From Mucilaginibacter terrigena (GTDB taxonomy: Bacteria > Bacteroidota > Bacteroidia > Sphingobacteriales > Sphingobacteriaceae), in the NCBI RefSeq assembly GCF_004168255.1, contig NZ_SEWG01000003.1:248001-312000 (forward strand): DNA of 64,000 bases. The letters are read 5' to 3'. A program made the translations under genes and the position numbers. The notes under the pieces are model-generated. The model searched no databases, was not told the DNA's origin, and worked only from the letters and a program-made list of their open reading frames with translations. Below, one piece after another: positions 42,485-51,915 of the stretch (the stretch's first letter is position 1; every line of letters begins with the position of its first letter).

Positions 42485-43264
42485 TTGAAAAAGTTAATTG
42501 TTGTTGCATTAGGCATTGTTTCTTTAAGTGCAAACGCGCAAATTATAGATACCGTAAGGCGGGATTCCGCAAAAATAAATGCCCTGCCGGATACAGTGAG
42601 GCATCTGGAAAGTAAAGCTATCTCTTTTATTCCACCGGCGGTGTTTGTTACTTACGGAGCCTTGTCGTTTGTTATAAAACCTATCCGCGATGTGGATATA
42701 CATGTTTATAATGACCTTATAGAAGACCACCCCAATTTTCATTACCACCCCGAGAATTATTTGCAATATGCACCTGTTGTGATGGTTTATGGATTGAACC
42801 TGGCGGGCATACATGGTAAAAATACGTTCATAGACAGGACGGTGCTTTTGGGAATGTCTGAAGGCATTATGGCGTTAAGCACCTTCTCGTTAAAAAAAGT
42901 AACACACAGGCTTCGGCCCGATGGCTCAAACCGGTATTCGTTCCCATCGGGGCATTCGGGTAATGCTTTTGCAGCAGCCGAATTTATGGCGCAGGAGTAT
43001 GGCGATAAATCGCCCTGGTATGGCGTAGCGGGTTATACCTTTGCAACAGCCACGGCCATTTTACGCGTTTATAACCGCGACCATTGGTTTAGCGATATTA
43101 TAGCCGGTGCCGGTTTCGGTATCCTGTCAACAAAGGCGGCTTATCTTATTTATCCTTTATTCAGGAATAAGCTTTTTCACGATAAAAACTCCGGTAAAAC
43201 TACCTCGTTAATGCCAAGCTTTGGCAATGGTATGGTAGGTTTTGCATTCACCAAGCAGCTTTAA
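42485..43264 (+). CDS. Exported PAP2-family phosphatase
   Basis: This 259-residue protein starts at a TTG (MKKLIVVALGIVSLSANAQ) with a signal peptide. The phosphatase motifs are KKVTHRLRP, FPSGHSGNAFA and RVYNRDHWFSDIIAGAGFG. Fewer helices than the PAP2 protein at 12832 suggest a periplasm-facing, outer-membrane- or periplasm-bound form as seen in Bacteroidota. Its stop codon is two bases from the convergent RND gene. Confidence 0.83.
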   Translation: MKKLIVVALGIVSLSANAQIIDTVRRDSAKINALPDTVRHLESKAISFIPPAVFVTYGALSFVIKPIRDVDIHVYNDLIEDHPNFHYHPENYLQYAPVVMVYGLNLAGIHGKNTFIDRTVLLGMSEGIMALSTFSLKKVTHRLRPDGSNRYSFPSGHSGNAFAAAEFMAQEYGDKSPWYGVAGYTFATATAILRVYNRDHWFSDIIAGAGFGILSTKAAYLIYPLFRNKLFHDKNSGKTTSLMPSFGNGMVGFAFTKQL

Positions 43265-43266
43265 GC

Positions 43267-46200
43267 TTATCTTTTAACTTCTGCTTTAACAAAAACGTGG
43301 TTACGGTAAAAGATCCGCAGCATACTTGGCAACACAATCAGGAGTAAGGGCAACGCTGCTAAAAAGCCACCTATTACCGCTATCGCCAGCGGCTGGTGTA
43401 ATTGTGCGCCGGCGCCTATTCCCAAAGTCAGGGGCATCAAGGCAATTATTGCCCCCAAGGCTGTCATCAGTTTTGGGCGAAGCCGGGTTGATATGGAATA
43501 AACAATAGCATCATCCACGCTGCTTTCCCGTGCGCTTTCGCGGAATTGCCAGAAGGTGAAGATGGCGTTTTCGCCAATGATACCCACAATCATGATGAGG
43601 CCGGTATAGCTGCCTACGTTAAGCGGTGTATTGGTGAGAAATAAAGCCAGCAAACTGCCGCCGATACCTAAAACAGCCACAACCAGTATCAGCAGGGCAA
43701 TCCTGAATTGTTTGAACAGGAACAATATCACCCCGAAAACTAACAGGCTTGCGGTTACCAGTATCATCAAAAGCTCTTTAAAACTTTGTTGTTGTTCGGC
43801 ATATGCACCACCATATTCTACATGGTAGCCGGGTGGTAGGTTTATTTTTTCGGCTATTCCTTTTTGTATGGCAGGAATAACACTGCCCAGGTCGCTGTTG
43901 TCTAAACGCGCACTTATCACACCCATCGCCTGCAGATTCTCCCGCTCAACCTCGGCGTCGCCGGTGTGCAGGTTTACGTTGGCCAGCTGGGTAATCGGTA
44001 TCAGCCTGCCATCGGGCAAAAACAGGTTGAGGCGTTTAATCCCCGCCACGTCCTGCAGGCGGTTGCCGGGGTAAACCATCCGGATAGGCGATTGCTGCTC
44101 GCGCTCAAATAAATTGCCAATAACATTACCCTCTAAAGCCGATTGTACCTGGGTTTGCAAAGCGGCGGGGGTAATATTGTATTGAGCAAGCCTGGCATAA
44201 TCGGGCACAATATCTACTGATGGGCCGGCAATTACTATCCCGTCGAAAACATCGGCTGTGCCTTTAACATCGGTTACAATAGCAGCCACCTGTTTTGATA
44301 AAGCCTGCAGTTTTGCCTGGTCGTCTCCAAATACCTTTATTTCGACGGGTTGGGTGGATGTCATCAGATCGCCCAGCATATCGCCTATAACCTGTCCAAA
44401 ATCAACCCGTAGTGCCGGCTGAGTGGCTTCGATATGGGTACGCAGGTCGCTGATAACTTCTTCGGATGTTTTGCTGTGCCCTTTTTTTAACTGGATGAGG
44501 TAATCGCCGGTGTTTGGCTCGGTAATAAAGAAACCCATTTGCGTACCCGTACGGCGCGAGTATGCTGCCACATCAGGCTCTTTGATAATAACTTTTTCGA
44601 TCTCGCGCAGCATCCTGTCGGTCTCTTCAAGCGATGTGCCGGGAGGGGAGGTATAATCTAATACGATGCTGCCCTCATCCATATCCGACAGGAAACCGGT
44701 TTCTAACCTGCCCGGGATGACGATAATAACAGCCAGCAGCGCTATGATCAAAATAATGCTCATAAATGGCCGAAGAATAAAGAAAGATACCCAACGCTGC
44801 CTTTTAACCCCGTGTGCCTCTTCTTTTACCTTCAGGCTGTTAACCTGTGTGTTTTTAGTGAGCAGCAGGTAAATAACGGGCAGGCCCACCCAAGTCACAA
44901 AAAAGGACGATACCAGCGTAATGATCATAGTATCGGTCATCACTTTAAAGTAAGCGCCTGCTACGCCCGTCATCAGCAAGAATGGAATAAATATCACAAT
45001 GGTACTTACCGACGAGCCCACCATGGCCGGGAATAAATAATTGATGGCCTTTTGTAAAAGCGTTATGGTTGGTTCTTCGGGATGCTCCTCATGAACGCGG
45101 TGGATCTGCTCGACCACCACAATGGCATCATCAATAATTAAACCGATAGCGGCTGCGATAGCCCCCAGGGTCATGATGTTCAGGGTATAACCAACCGCAT
45201 ATAAAATAATTAGGGTAAGCCCTAAGGTTACCGGAATGGTGATCAAAATAGTGGCGCTTGCCTTTAACGAGCGCAGGAATATAATGGCTACAATAATGGC
45301 CAGCGCCAGGCCTATCCATAAGCTATCGCTTACGCTCTTAACCGACTCGTTCACAAAATCGGCCTGTACATAATAGGGTTTTATAGATACACCCTTTGGC
45401 AGTACCTTTTGCAGCTCGGCCACCTTGGTGGTCATGGCAGCAGACAGGTCTACCAGGTTGGAATTGGGTTGTTTGATAACCGCTATCAGCACCCCTTCGT
45501 GCCCGTTAGCGTTTATTTTAGTATACTCGATACCCGGGTTTATCTGGATCTCGGCCACATCTTTTAACTGGATAACCCGTTTACGGTTATTACTTACCAC
45601 CAGGTTTTGCAGTTGTTCGCTGGTGTTTACGCTGGCATCGGTAACGGTAAGGTACAGCATCTTAAAATCAGACAAATACCCGTTGCTTTTGATGAACGCC
45701 GTTTGCGCCAGCGTATTGGTGATCATATCGGGTGTCAGCCCAAGCGAACTCATTTTCTGGCGGTTCAGCACCAGCCAGTATTCCTTTGTTTTGCCTCCGA
45801 TAACTCTGATCTCCGACACACCATCCACCTGTGAAAGAAACGGCTTTACAGTATAGGTAGCCAGTTGTTTTAATTCTATAGGCGAAAGATTGTGGCTTTC
45901 TAACGTGTACCCGCTAACCGGCAGGATAGATGGGTTCATCTTCTCAACCGTAATATTAGCTTCGGGTGGCAATATATTTTTGATCTGCGCTATGCGCGAT
46001 TCGATGCGTTGCTGGCTCAGGTCGATATCTGCATCCCAGTTCATATAAGCGGAAATTTCGCAACTGCCGCGGCTGGTGGTGCTGCGCACATAATGCAAAT
46101 CAGGCACTTGCTTAACGGCATTCTCCAGCGGCTTTGTAACCGTTACCATCATTTTATTTACGGGCTGCAAACCGGCATCAGCAATGATCTTGATCTTTGG

Positions 46201-46329
46201 AAAAGTAATTTCAGGGAAAAGGGAAGTTTGCAGCCGCGAATAGGCAAAGCCGCCACCAAGCAACACAATAAAAAGCACCAAACTAATAGGCTTTTTATGG
46301 GTGATGAAAAAGTTATTCAGGCTGTTCAT
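43267..46329 (-). CDS. RND-family efflux pump inner-membrane transporter
   Basis: This 1020-residue protein has the AcrB/CusA layout: TM1 at 13-31, a large periplasmic loop, TM2-6 (about 335-470), a second loop and TM8-12. TM4 carries IGLIIDDAIVVVEQ with the paired proton-relay Asp residues. Substrate is unknown; both drug-type and metal-type branches look possible. It forms a pump with the HlyD and TolC genes that precede it in the operon (four-base overlap with HlyD). Confidence 0.9.
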   Translation of the reverse strand: MNSLNNFFITHKKPISLVLFIVLLGGGFAYSRLQTSLFPEITFPKIKIIADAGLQPVNKMMVTVTKPLENAVKQVPDLHYVRSTTSRGSCEISAYMNWDADIDLSQQRIESRIAQIKNILPPEANITVEKMNPSILPVSGYTLESHNLSPIELKQLATYTVKPFLSQVDGVSEIRVIGGKTKEYWLVLNRQKMSSLGLTPDMITNTLAQTAFIKSNGYLSDFKMLYLTVTDASVNTSEQLQNLVVSNNRKRVIQLKDVAEIQINPGIEYTKINANGHEGVLIAVIKQPNSNLVDLSAAMTTKVAELQKVLPKGVSIKPYYVQADFVNESVKSVSDSLWIGLALAIIVAIIFLRSLKASATILITIPVTLGLTLIILYAVGYTLNIMTLGAIAAAIGLIIDDAIVVVEQIHRVHEEHPEEPTITLLQKAINYLFPAMVGSSVSTIVIFIPFLLMTGVAGAYFKVMTDTMIITLVSSFFVTWVGLPVIYLLLTKNTQVNSLKVKEEAHGVKRQRWVSFFILRPFMSIILIIALLAVIIVIPGRLETGFLSDMDEGSIVLDYTSPPGTSLEETDRMLREIEKVIIKEPDVAAYSRRTGTQMGFFITEPNTGDYLIQLKKGHSKTSEEVISDLRTHIEATQPALRVDFGQVIGDMLGDLMTSTQPVEIKVFGDDQAKLQALSKQVAAIVTDVKGTADVFDGIVIAGPSVDIVPDYARLAQYNITPAALQTQVQSALEGNVIGNLFEREQQSPIRMVYPGNRLQDVAGIKRLNLFLPDGRLIPITQLANVNLHTGDAEVERENLQAMGVISARLDNSDLGSVIPAIQKGIAEKINLPPGYHVEYGGAYAEQQQSFKELLMILVTASLLVFGVILFLFKQFRIALLILVVAVLGIGGSLLALFLTNTPLNVGSYTGLIMIVGIIGENAIFTFWQFRESARESSVDDAIVYSISTRLRPKLMTALGAIIALMPLTLGIGAGAQLHQPLAIAVIGGFLAALPLLLIVLPSMLRIFYRNHVFVKAEVKR

Positions 46330-47264
46330 GGTTTTACAATTTTAACCCTGGCGGTATCTGCCAAACCATAATTGCCCGTTACCGCCACGCGGTCGGTTGG
46401 ATTAAATGCAGGTGACAGAATCTCTATTCGCCCGCCAGATTCTATGCCTTTTTTTACCGGTATTTTTACTGCTGTGGTGTCGTTTATCAGCTTCATTACC
46501 CAAAACTCATTTTGCGTTTCGTTTGATAAAACTGCCGATTTTGGCAACGACGGCACACTGCTTTTTGCAGTTTTAATGATAAGTGCTTTAGCCACCAAAT
46601 TTTCGGGGATGGGATGGTTGTTATCTACTTTAATAACGATGCCCTGTGTTTGCGACAGCGTATCAACTGATGGCATCAGCGAGGTAATATGCCCCTTAAG
46701 TTTCTCGCCATCGGGCAGGGTGAGCGTAAGATTTTGATTATTGGCGATAACGCCCCTCAACTCGTAAGGTAGTTGTAACACAAAAGCAAAACTCTCCCGG
46801 TCGCTGATGATGGCCAGTTGTTCGCCGTCCTGCACGTAATCGCCAACCTGGTGCAGCAACTGGGTTACAAAACCACTGCGCGATGCCCGGATGTTGTTAA
46901 TGCCCGAAAATTTAAAAGTAGTATCTAATACATTGATGGTATTACCAATACTCTGCGCCTCTTTTGTTTTTATGGTGAACATTAACTGGCCTTTTTCTAC
47001 ATAATGCCCCGGCTGCACATTCACCTTTTGGATATAACCGATCGCATTGGCACTCACATAATTTTTTTGCATGAACGATGATGTGGCGTTCAATTCAATA
47101 GAATCGGCCAGGGCGCTGTTACCTACCGTGGTTACCGTAATTGGTGTTTGCGATTGTACGGCAGCCTCTTCATCAGCAGGCGCACTGCCGCCACCGCATG
47201 ACAGCAAGGTGGTAATGCCTACACAGGCAAAAAGTATGATAAATGGCTTGTAATATCGGTTCAT
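46326..47264 (-). CDS. RND periplasmic adaptor (HlyD/MFP), lipoprotein
   Basis: This 312-residue lipoprotein (lipobox LLSC, Cys23) has the adaptor features: a split lipoyl domain (GYIQKVNVQPGHYVEKGQLM and SRSGFVTQLLHQVGDYVQDG) and a beta-barrel domain (LTLPDGEKLKGHITSLMPSV). The helical hairpin is very short, so it should dock a short way onto the TolC protein. Operon with TolC (one base apart) and RND. Confidence 0.88.
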   Translation of the reverse strand: MNRYYKPFIILFACVGITTLLSCGGGSAPADEEAAVQSQTPITVTTVGNSALADSIELNATSSFMQKNYVSANAIGYIQKVNVQPGHYVEKGQLMFTIKTKEAQSIGNTINVLDTTFKFSGINNIRASRSGFVTQLLHQVGDYVQDGEQLAIISDRESFAFVLQLPYELRGVIANNQNLTLTLPDGEKLKGHITSLMPSVDTLSQTQGIVIKVDNNHPIPENLVAKALIIKTAKSSVPSLPKSAVLSNETQNEFWVMKLINDTTAVKIPVKKGIESGGRIEILSPAFNPTDRVAVTGNYGLADTARVKIVKP

Positions 47265-47265
47265 A

Positions 47266-48504
47266 TTATCGGCTCCAGTAGTTAAGTTGGTTAATAAGTT
47301 GCAGCCTGCTGATGGTGTTTTGGGTAAGCAGGTTTTTTATAGTGAGGTAATTGTTCACAGCCAGGATCAGGTCGGCAATTTTCAGGTCTCCGGTTTGCAG
47401 TAACTGGGTGTCCACCTTTATCAGGCTTTCGGAATATTTAAACTGATCGTTTATTTCGGCGATAAGTTTATCGTACTCGCCAATTTGCTGGTTTAGCTGG
47501 TTGATCTGCTGTGTATACTGATTATTAAAAAAAGCTTTGTAAGCACGACTGGTTTCCTGCTCGAGCGATAGTTTTTTGTAAAGCAGTTTGCGCTGCCCAC
47601 CGTCATACAAGGGCATACTGACAGTAAAGCCTACGCTTGTACCAAAGTTTTTATAATACTGCGCAGTAAGGTCGGAGTTGTAACCACCATCTGCAAAAAT
47701 ACTTAGTTTGGGGCGGTAGCTGTAATCTACCAGTATACGGTTATTATCCAACCGTATACTATCCAGCTGGTATTGTTTAAAAAAGATGCTGGCGCTGCGG
47801 TCGGTAGTGTTAATGGTCTTTTGCAGCTCGGGTTTAGTTATCTCAAAAATAGTAGTATCGGCTACGCCCGACAAGTAGTTAAGCGTGGCGTAATCTGTTT
47901 TGTATTGCAATTTTGTTTGCGATAGTTGCAGCTGCGCTTGTTTAAGCGTTACTAAAAAGGTAAGGTAATCGCTTTGGCGGTAAACGTTGCTGCGGGTAAG
48001 GCGTTTTAGCAGGTCTTCCTCTTTGCTAAGCAGGTCGACCACTTCCTGATTAAAACGTTGTTGCTGAAGGCTGCCGTAAGCGGCAATGTATTGACCGATG
48101 ATAGTGCGGCGAAGGTCTTGTTCAGAAAGTTTAATGCTGTTGCGCAATGAGTCGTTTTGGATACCCAGCGCCGCAAACTGCGCATTTAAATATCCTTTTC
48201 CTATAAACGCTTTGCTTACGGTTAACAAGCCATTTAATGATTGCCCGTTAGTGATAGCCTGTGAATAGCCATATCCCTTTATTACCGGTGCATATAAGCC
48301 CGCGCTGCTGGCCGTAACTTGTGGTTTAAACCCTGCACGGATGCGCACACTATCTAATTGCGCCGACAGGATCTGGTTATTAAGATCTTTTATCAGCGGG
48401 CTGTTTTTTACGGCTTGCTGCAAATACTCATCCAGGGTTTTGGTTTGCGCGAAGCAAGTTGTGCCGAATAAAAGGAATAAAAACAGGTTAATAAAATATC
48501 TCAT
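47266..48504 (-). CDS. TolC-family outer-membrane efflux protein
   Basis: This 412-residue protein has a signal peptide (cleavage near FA-Q20) and two repeats of long helices with strand pairs, for example LDEYLQQAVKNSPLIKDLNN and GTSVGFTVSMPLYDGGQRK, the usual TolC phrase. It is the first gene of the efflux operon and would form the outer-membrane exit duct. Confidence 0.9.
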   Translation of the reverse strand: MRYFINLFLFLLFGTTCFAQTKTLDEYLQQAVKNSPLIKDLNNQILSAQLDSVRIRAGFKPQVTASSAGLYAPVIKGYGYSQAITNGQSLNGLLTVSKAFIGKGYLNAQFAALGIQNDSLRNSIKLSEQDLRRTIIGQYIAAYGSLQQQRFNQEVVDLLSKEEDLLKRLTRSNVYRQSDYLTFLVTLKQAQLQLSQTKLQYKTDYATLNYLSGVADTTIFEITKPELQKTINTTDRSASIFFKQYQLDSIRLDNNRILVDYSYRPKLSIFADGGYNSDLTAQYYKNFGTSVGFTVSMPLYDGGQRKLLYKKLSLEQETSRAYKAFFNNQYTQQINQLNQQIGEYDKLIAEINDQFKYSESLIKVDTQLLQTGDLKIADLILAVNNYLTIKNLLTQNTISRLQLINQLNYWSR

Positions 48505-48589
48505 CCGGGTCGTAAACTACAGGCTATCAAGTTAAATTTTTCAATTGTAAATTTCCTAACCAATTCTGTAAACATTTTGTGGGAGAAGC

Positions 48590-48629
48590 AGCTAAAAAAA
48601 ATGCTGCGAATGGCACATCCGCAGCATTT
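48590..48629 (-). terminator. Terminator of the PepSY-like gene
   Basis: AAATGCTGCG (48599-48608) pairs exactly with CGCAGCATTT (48620-48629). On the minus strand it is followed by a run of T. Confidence 0.85.
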
Positions 48630-48666
48630 AACCGGCCATAATCCCCCGATAAGGCCACGTCTGGTG

Positions 48667-49104
48667 TTAGTCTTGCGCCGCTTTTATGAATTTGCCGGCG
48701 CTGTCAAAAAGCAGGTCTTTGCCATTTACTTCGGCCTCGTAATTTACTTCACCGTTTGCCTTTGTAATTTTAGCGGCTTCTTTAATGGCAGCGCCTTTAT
48801 AATTTTGTTTAACGTAGCTTAAAACAGATGCAGGTAACTCCGTAGTTTTTATCTCCACTTCAGATTCTAATTGCGTACCATCTGCCTTAAATACTGCCGA
48901 CATCTCGTTACTGCCTTGTTTAAAGCCCGCTTCAAAATCGCCTTTTTCCTTTTCCCATTTAACCGTTTTTACCGCAGGGTAAGCTTTGCCGAAAGAGGCT
49001 TTTACCGCTGCAGGTACTTGCGTTGAACTAATTTTTTGAGCCATAGCAGTTACGCCCATGGCTGTTGCTATTAAAATAGCTGCTGTTGTTTTGATGAATT
49101 TCAT
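48667..49104 (-). CDS. Secreted PepSY-like (PF11396-type) protein
   Basis: This 145-residue protein has a signal peptide ending AMA-Q23 and two related halves with the pattern W/YEAEVNGKDLLFDSAGKFIK, typical of the small PepSY-like periplasmic proteins of Bacteroidota. They often sit next to two-component systems, as here, and are thought to be induced by them. No activity is known. Confidence 0.78.
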   Translation of the reverse strand: MKFIKTTAAILIATAMGVTAMAQKISSTQVPAAVKASFGKAYPAVKTVKWEKEKGDFEAGFKQGSNEMSAVFKADGTQLESEVEIKTTELPASVLSYVKQNYKGAAIKEAAKITKANGEVNYEAEVNGKDLLFDSAGKFIKAAQD

Positions 49105-49180
49105 GTTTAGTAATTTTTATACTAAGCTATACGCCAAAGCTGTGCTCAACTTGGACTAAAACTGGAGGAAATTTGGATAA

Positions 49181-50428
49181 TTAAAACCTTACCGAAAAAG
49201 CATGTTTTTTATCATTGTGTTCATAATTAAGCTTAAAGCCATGGCTGTCACAGATCTGTTTGCACAGGGTTAAGCCCAGCCCGATGCCTTCGGAACCGTC
49301 AGATTTATGAAACCTTTTTAACACCTGTCCAAAATCAAAACTACCCTCGCCTGTATTACTGATGATTAGTTTTTCCGAATCGAGGTAAACGGATAATTCC
49401 CCATCCTGGTGGTTATGCCTGATGGCGTTACTCAGCAGGTTATTCACTAAAATTTCTATGAGCGATTTATTGGCCTGTAGCTGTTTATCGCCCAAAGTAG
49501 TTTTCAGTGTGATGCCCAACTGTTGCACCATTTCCTCGTGCTGGTAAATGCACTCTTTCACCACATCTTTTACGTCAACAAGTTGGTTATCCTGTATTAA
49601 TCCATTCTCTATCTTAGCCAACAATAGCATAGATTTATTTAAACGGGTTAACCTTGTTACCGTGCCGTAAATATCGTTCAGCAGGTTGCTTTGCTTATCG
49701 GTAAACTCATCGGTTTGCACCAGGGTATCCAGTTTTGAGTTGATGACCGAAATTGGTGTCATTAGCTCGTGCGAGGCGTTTTCGGTAAATGCCTTCAGGT
49801 TTTGATAATCGTTTTTTACCCTGTCGGCCATGCTGATAACGGCCTGGTCGAGTTCGGTAAATTCATCTATTGTTGATGGGGTATTGCTGATGACGCCGTT
49901 GTTAACCAAACTAAACTCCTTTAACTGGAACAGCACTTTGTAAAAAGGTTTCCAGATACTTTTTAATATAACCCTATTTAGTATAATGAGTATCACCAGC
50001 AGGCTTACAATAACCCCGATAGTGATCAGGAAGATGATCTGGATCAGGTCTTCGGTTTCTACCTTGGATTGGGTTACCAGTATCCGATAATTTTGCCCCG
50101 ATACTTTTACGGAACTGATAAGCGCACGGCCCGCCTCAAGATCTTTTTCATCCGAGTCATGATAGGTGGTATCTAAAAACCTGCGTTCAACCTGTTTATT
50201 GCCAAGCGGCATAAAAACAATTTGCTGATGGTTGCTTTCGTAAACATCGGGCAGACGGTGATTTTTGGTTACGTAGCTAAACACTTCGTTTTCCTCAAGT
50301 TCCAAGTCCTTATCTATCTGGCCGGTTAAAATATGGCTGATGGTGTAATAATAGATAATGCCCGTAACCAGCATAATAACAACTGTAACCGCTATGTTAA
50401 CCCTATTGTATTTGGTTAAAAGTTTCAT
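49181..50428 (-). CDS. Sensor histidine kinase with periplasmic domain
   Basis: This 415-residue kinase has membrane helices at 10-30 and 128-152 around a periplasmic domain of about 95 residues. It then has HisKA with His220 (TENASHELMTPISVINSKL) and HATPase motifs (LLSNAIRHNHQ, GEGSFDFG, GIGLGLTLCKQI). It overlaps the regulator gene by four bases. Likely target: the adjacent PepSY-like gene and perhaps the efflux operon. Confidence 0.92.
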   Translation of the reverse strand: MKLLTKYNRVNIAVTVVIMLVTGIIYYYTISHILTGQIDKDLELEENEVFSYVTKNHRLPDVYESNHQQIVFMPLGNKQVERRFLDTTYHDSDEKDLEAGRALISSVKVSGQNYRILVTQSKVETEDLIQIIFLITIGVIVSLLVILIILNRVILKSIWKPFYKVLFQLKEFSLVNNGVISNTPSTIDEFTELDQAVISMADRVKNDYQNLKAFTENASHELMTPISVINSKLDTLVQTDEFTDKQSNLLNDIYGTVTRLTRLNKSMLLLAKIENGLIQDNQLVDVKDVVKECIYQHEEMVQQLGITLKTTLGDKQLQANKSLIEILVNNLLSNAIRHNHQDGELSVYLDSEKLIISNTGEGSFDFGQVLKRFHKSDGSEGIGLGLTLCKQICDSHGFKLNYEHNDKKHAFSVRF

Positions 50429-51102
50429 ACGCCGGCAAATTTATAACCCATGCCGTAGGCAGCCTGTATGTAGTCATTACCGCCTGCTTCAACCATTTTT
50501 TTGCGGATGTTTTTAATGTGCGAGTAGATAAAATCAAAATTATCAGCAATATCGATACTATCGCCCCAAAGGTGCTCGGCAATTGCGCTTTTGGATACCA
50601 CCTTACCTTTATTGGCGATGAAATACAATAACAGGGAGTATTCTTTACGGGTGAATTTTACAACAACGTCCTTCACTTTTACAGCTTTCGCATCAAGATC
50701 GATATCGATCTCGTTAAATTTAAGGTTGTTGTTTCCGTTGAATGTTCTACGCCGTACTATAGCCGTAACCCTTGATTTCAGTTCTGATAAATGGAAGGGT
50801 TTGGTCAAATAATCATCCGCTCCCAGGTCGAGCCCGGTAAGGCGATCGCTCAGCGAGTTTTTTGCAGAGATGATGAGCACCCCGTCGTTATGCCCGTTCC
50901 CTTTTAAATGTTTTACAATATCCAAGCCATTGCCGTGGGGTAGGGTAAGGTCAAGCACTACGCAATCGTAACGGTAAACACTAACCTTTGCTAAAGCCGA
51001 GGTGAAATCTTTCGCCGTTTCGCAAATGCTGTCGCTGCCTGTAAAGTACGCTTCAATGCTATCGCGCAGGCCTGTTTCGTCTTCTACTATCAGTATCTTC
51101 AC
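50425..51102 (-). CDS. OmpR-family response regulator
   Basis: This 225-residue regulator has Asp51 (CVVLDLTLPHGNG), the LGADDYLTKPF loop and a winged-helix domain with VSKSAIAEHLWGD and AAYGMGYKFAGV. It is the first gene of the regulator-kinase pair, coupled by an ATGA overlap. Confidence 0.94.
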   Translation of the reverse strand: MKILIVEDETGLRDSIEAYFTGSDSICETAKDFTSALAKVSVYRYDCVVLDLTLPHGNGLDIVKHLKGNGHNDGVLIISAKNSLSDRLTGLDLGADDYLTKPFHLSELKSRVTAIVRRRTFNGNNNLKFNEIDIDLDAKAVKVKDVVVKFTRKEYSLLLYFIANKGKVVSKSAIAEHLWGDSIDIADNFDFIYSHIKNIRKKMVEAGGNDYIQAAYGMGYKFAGV

Positions 51103-51915
51103 TTTATAAAATTAGCACTTAAAATTGGAGAAATGCTGTTGTAACTACTTTAAAGATAATTGTAATCTAAGAAACAATTAAGCCCCTTTAAATATATATA
51201 GGGCGGTAGATTTTATTGAGACTTTGAATCACTATGATAATAAATACACGTTTTAAGAAATTGAAAAATGACTGAAGTTAGGTTCGATTCCGCGAGGGGA
51301 TACCGGTCTATACAAGAGTTGTCTAAGAGGCGAATGGTTAGGTATAGCAATAGGTAAAATCGGTACCTTGATAAAGCAAAACAATTCTCATTCTCATCCC
51401 TCTCAACCCGACTAACCCACTTTTTACCACGCGAGCGGAACGATCTGAAAGTTTTCAGGAGTTTATCCAACTGCCCTAAATCGAACCATTTCAATGCTGA
51501 AGACCCATCAAAAGCTGATTGTAAATACCCACGGCTAAGCTAATCAAAGAAATCCTCAGCATAAAACAAGCGAAAACTAACCGAACAAGCGAACAATTAA
51601 AAAGGTGGCTGAGCCGACATCTTAAATCAATGAAAAGTGTTTCTCGAGATAAATTTGATTTAGAAATCATTTATTAATGGCAAACATTTCTAATTGAGTT
51701 TAGGCTCTCGTGGCTTTCTCAGTTTTACCATGTTCTCAATTTCAGTTTTCTATATGATGCTTTAGATGGATAATTTTATTTGAAACCGAGTTTAAGTACT
51801 ATGGATTTATATTGATTTAAGCTAAATTTCTCTTGTTATTTGAGTATTGGACAAGTCAACTGTTTTGCCTTTTAAGGCAAGTTATTTTAGAACATCTGAT
51901 TAATATAACAAGTAT
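51103..51915. other. 813-bp gap without a recognisable gene
   Basis: The region is AT-rich. A minus-strand frame at 51213-51494 codes 93 residues without family resemblance or promoter and is probably chance. Near 51281 there is ggttcgattcc, a T-loop-like word without matching stems. TTGCCTT/AAGGCAA at 51865-51880 is a perfect seven-base hairpin downstream of dnaE2 with no strong T-run. I see no further structure. Confidence 0.4.

Noticed and set aside
51270-51310. Possible tRNA at ggttcgattccgcgagggga
   Set aside because: The flanking bases do not pair to form a T-stem or acceptor stem.
51213-51494. 93-codon minus-strand open frame
   Set aside because: No recognisable domain, no promoter or ribosome site, and composition like the surrounding AT-rich spacer.
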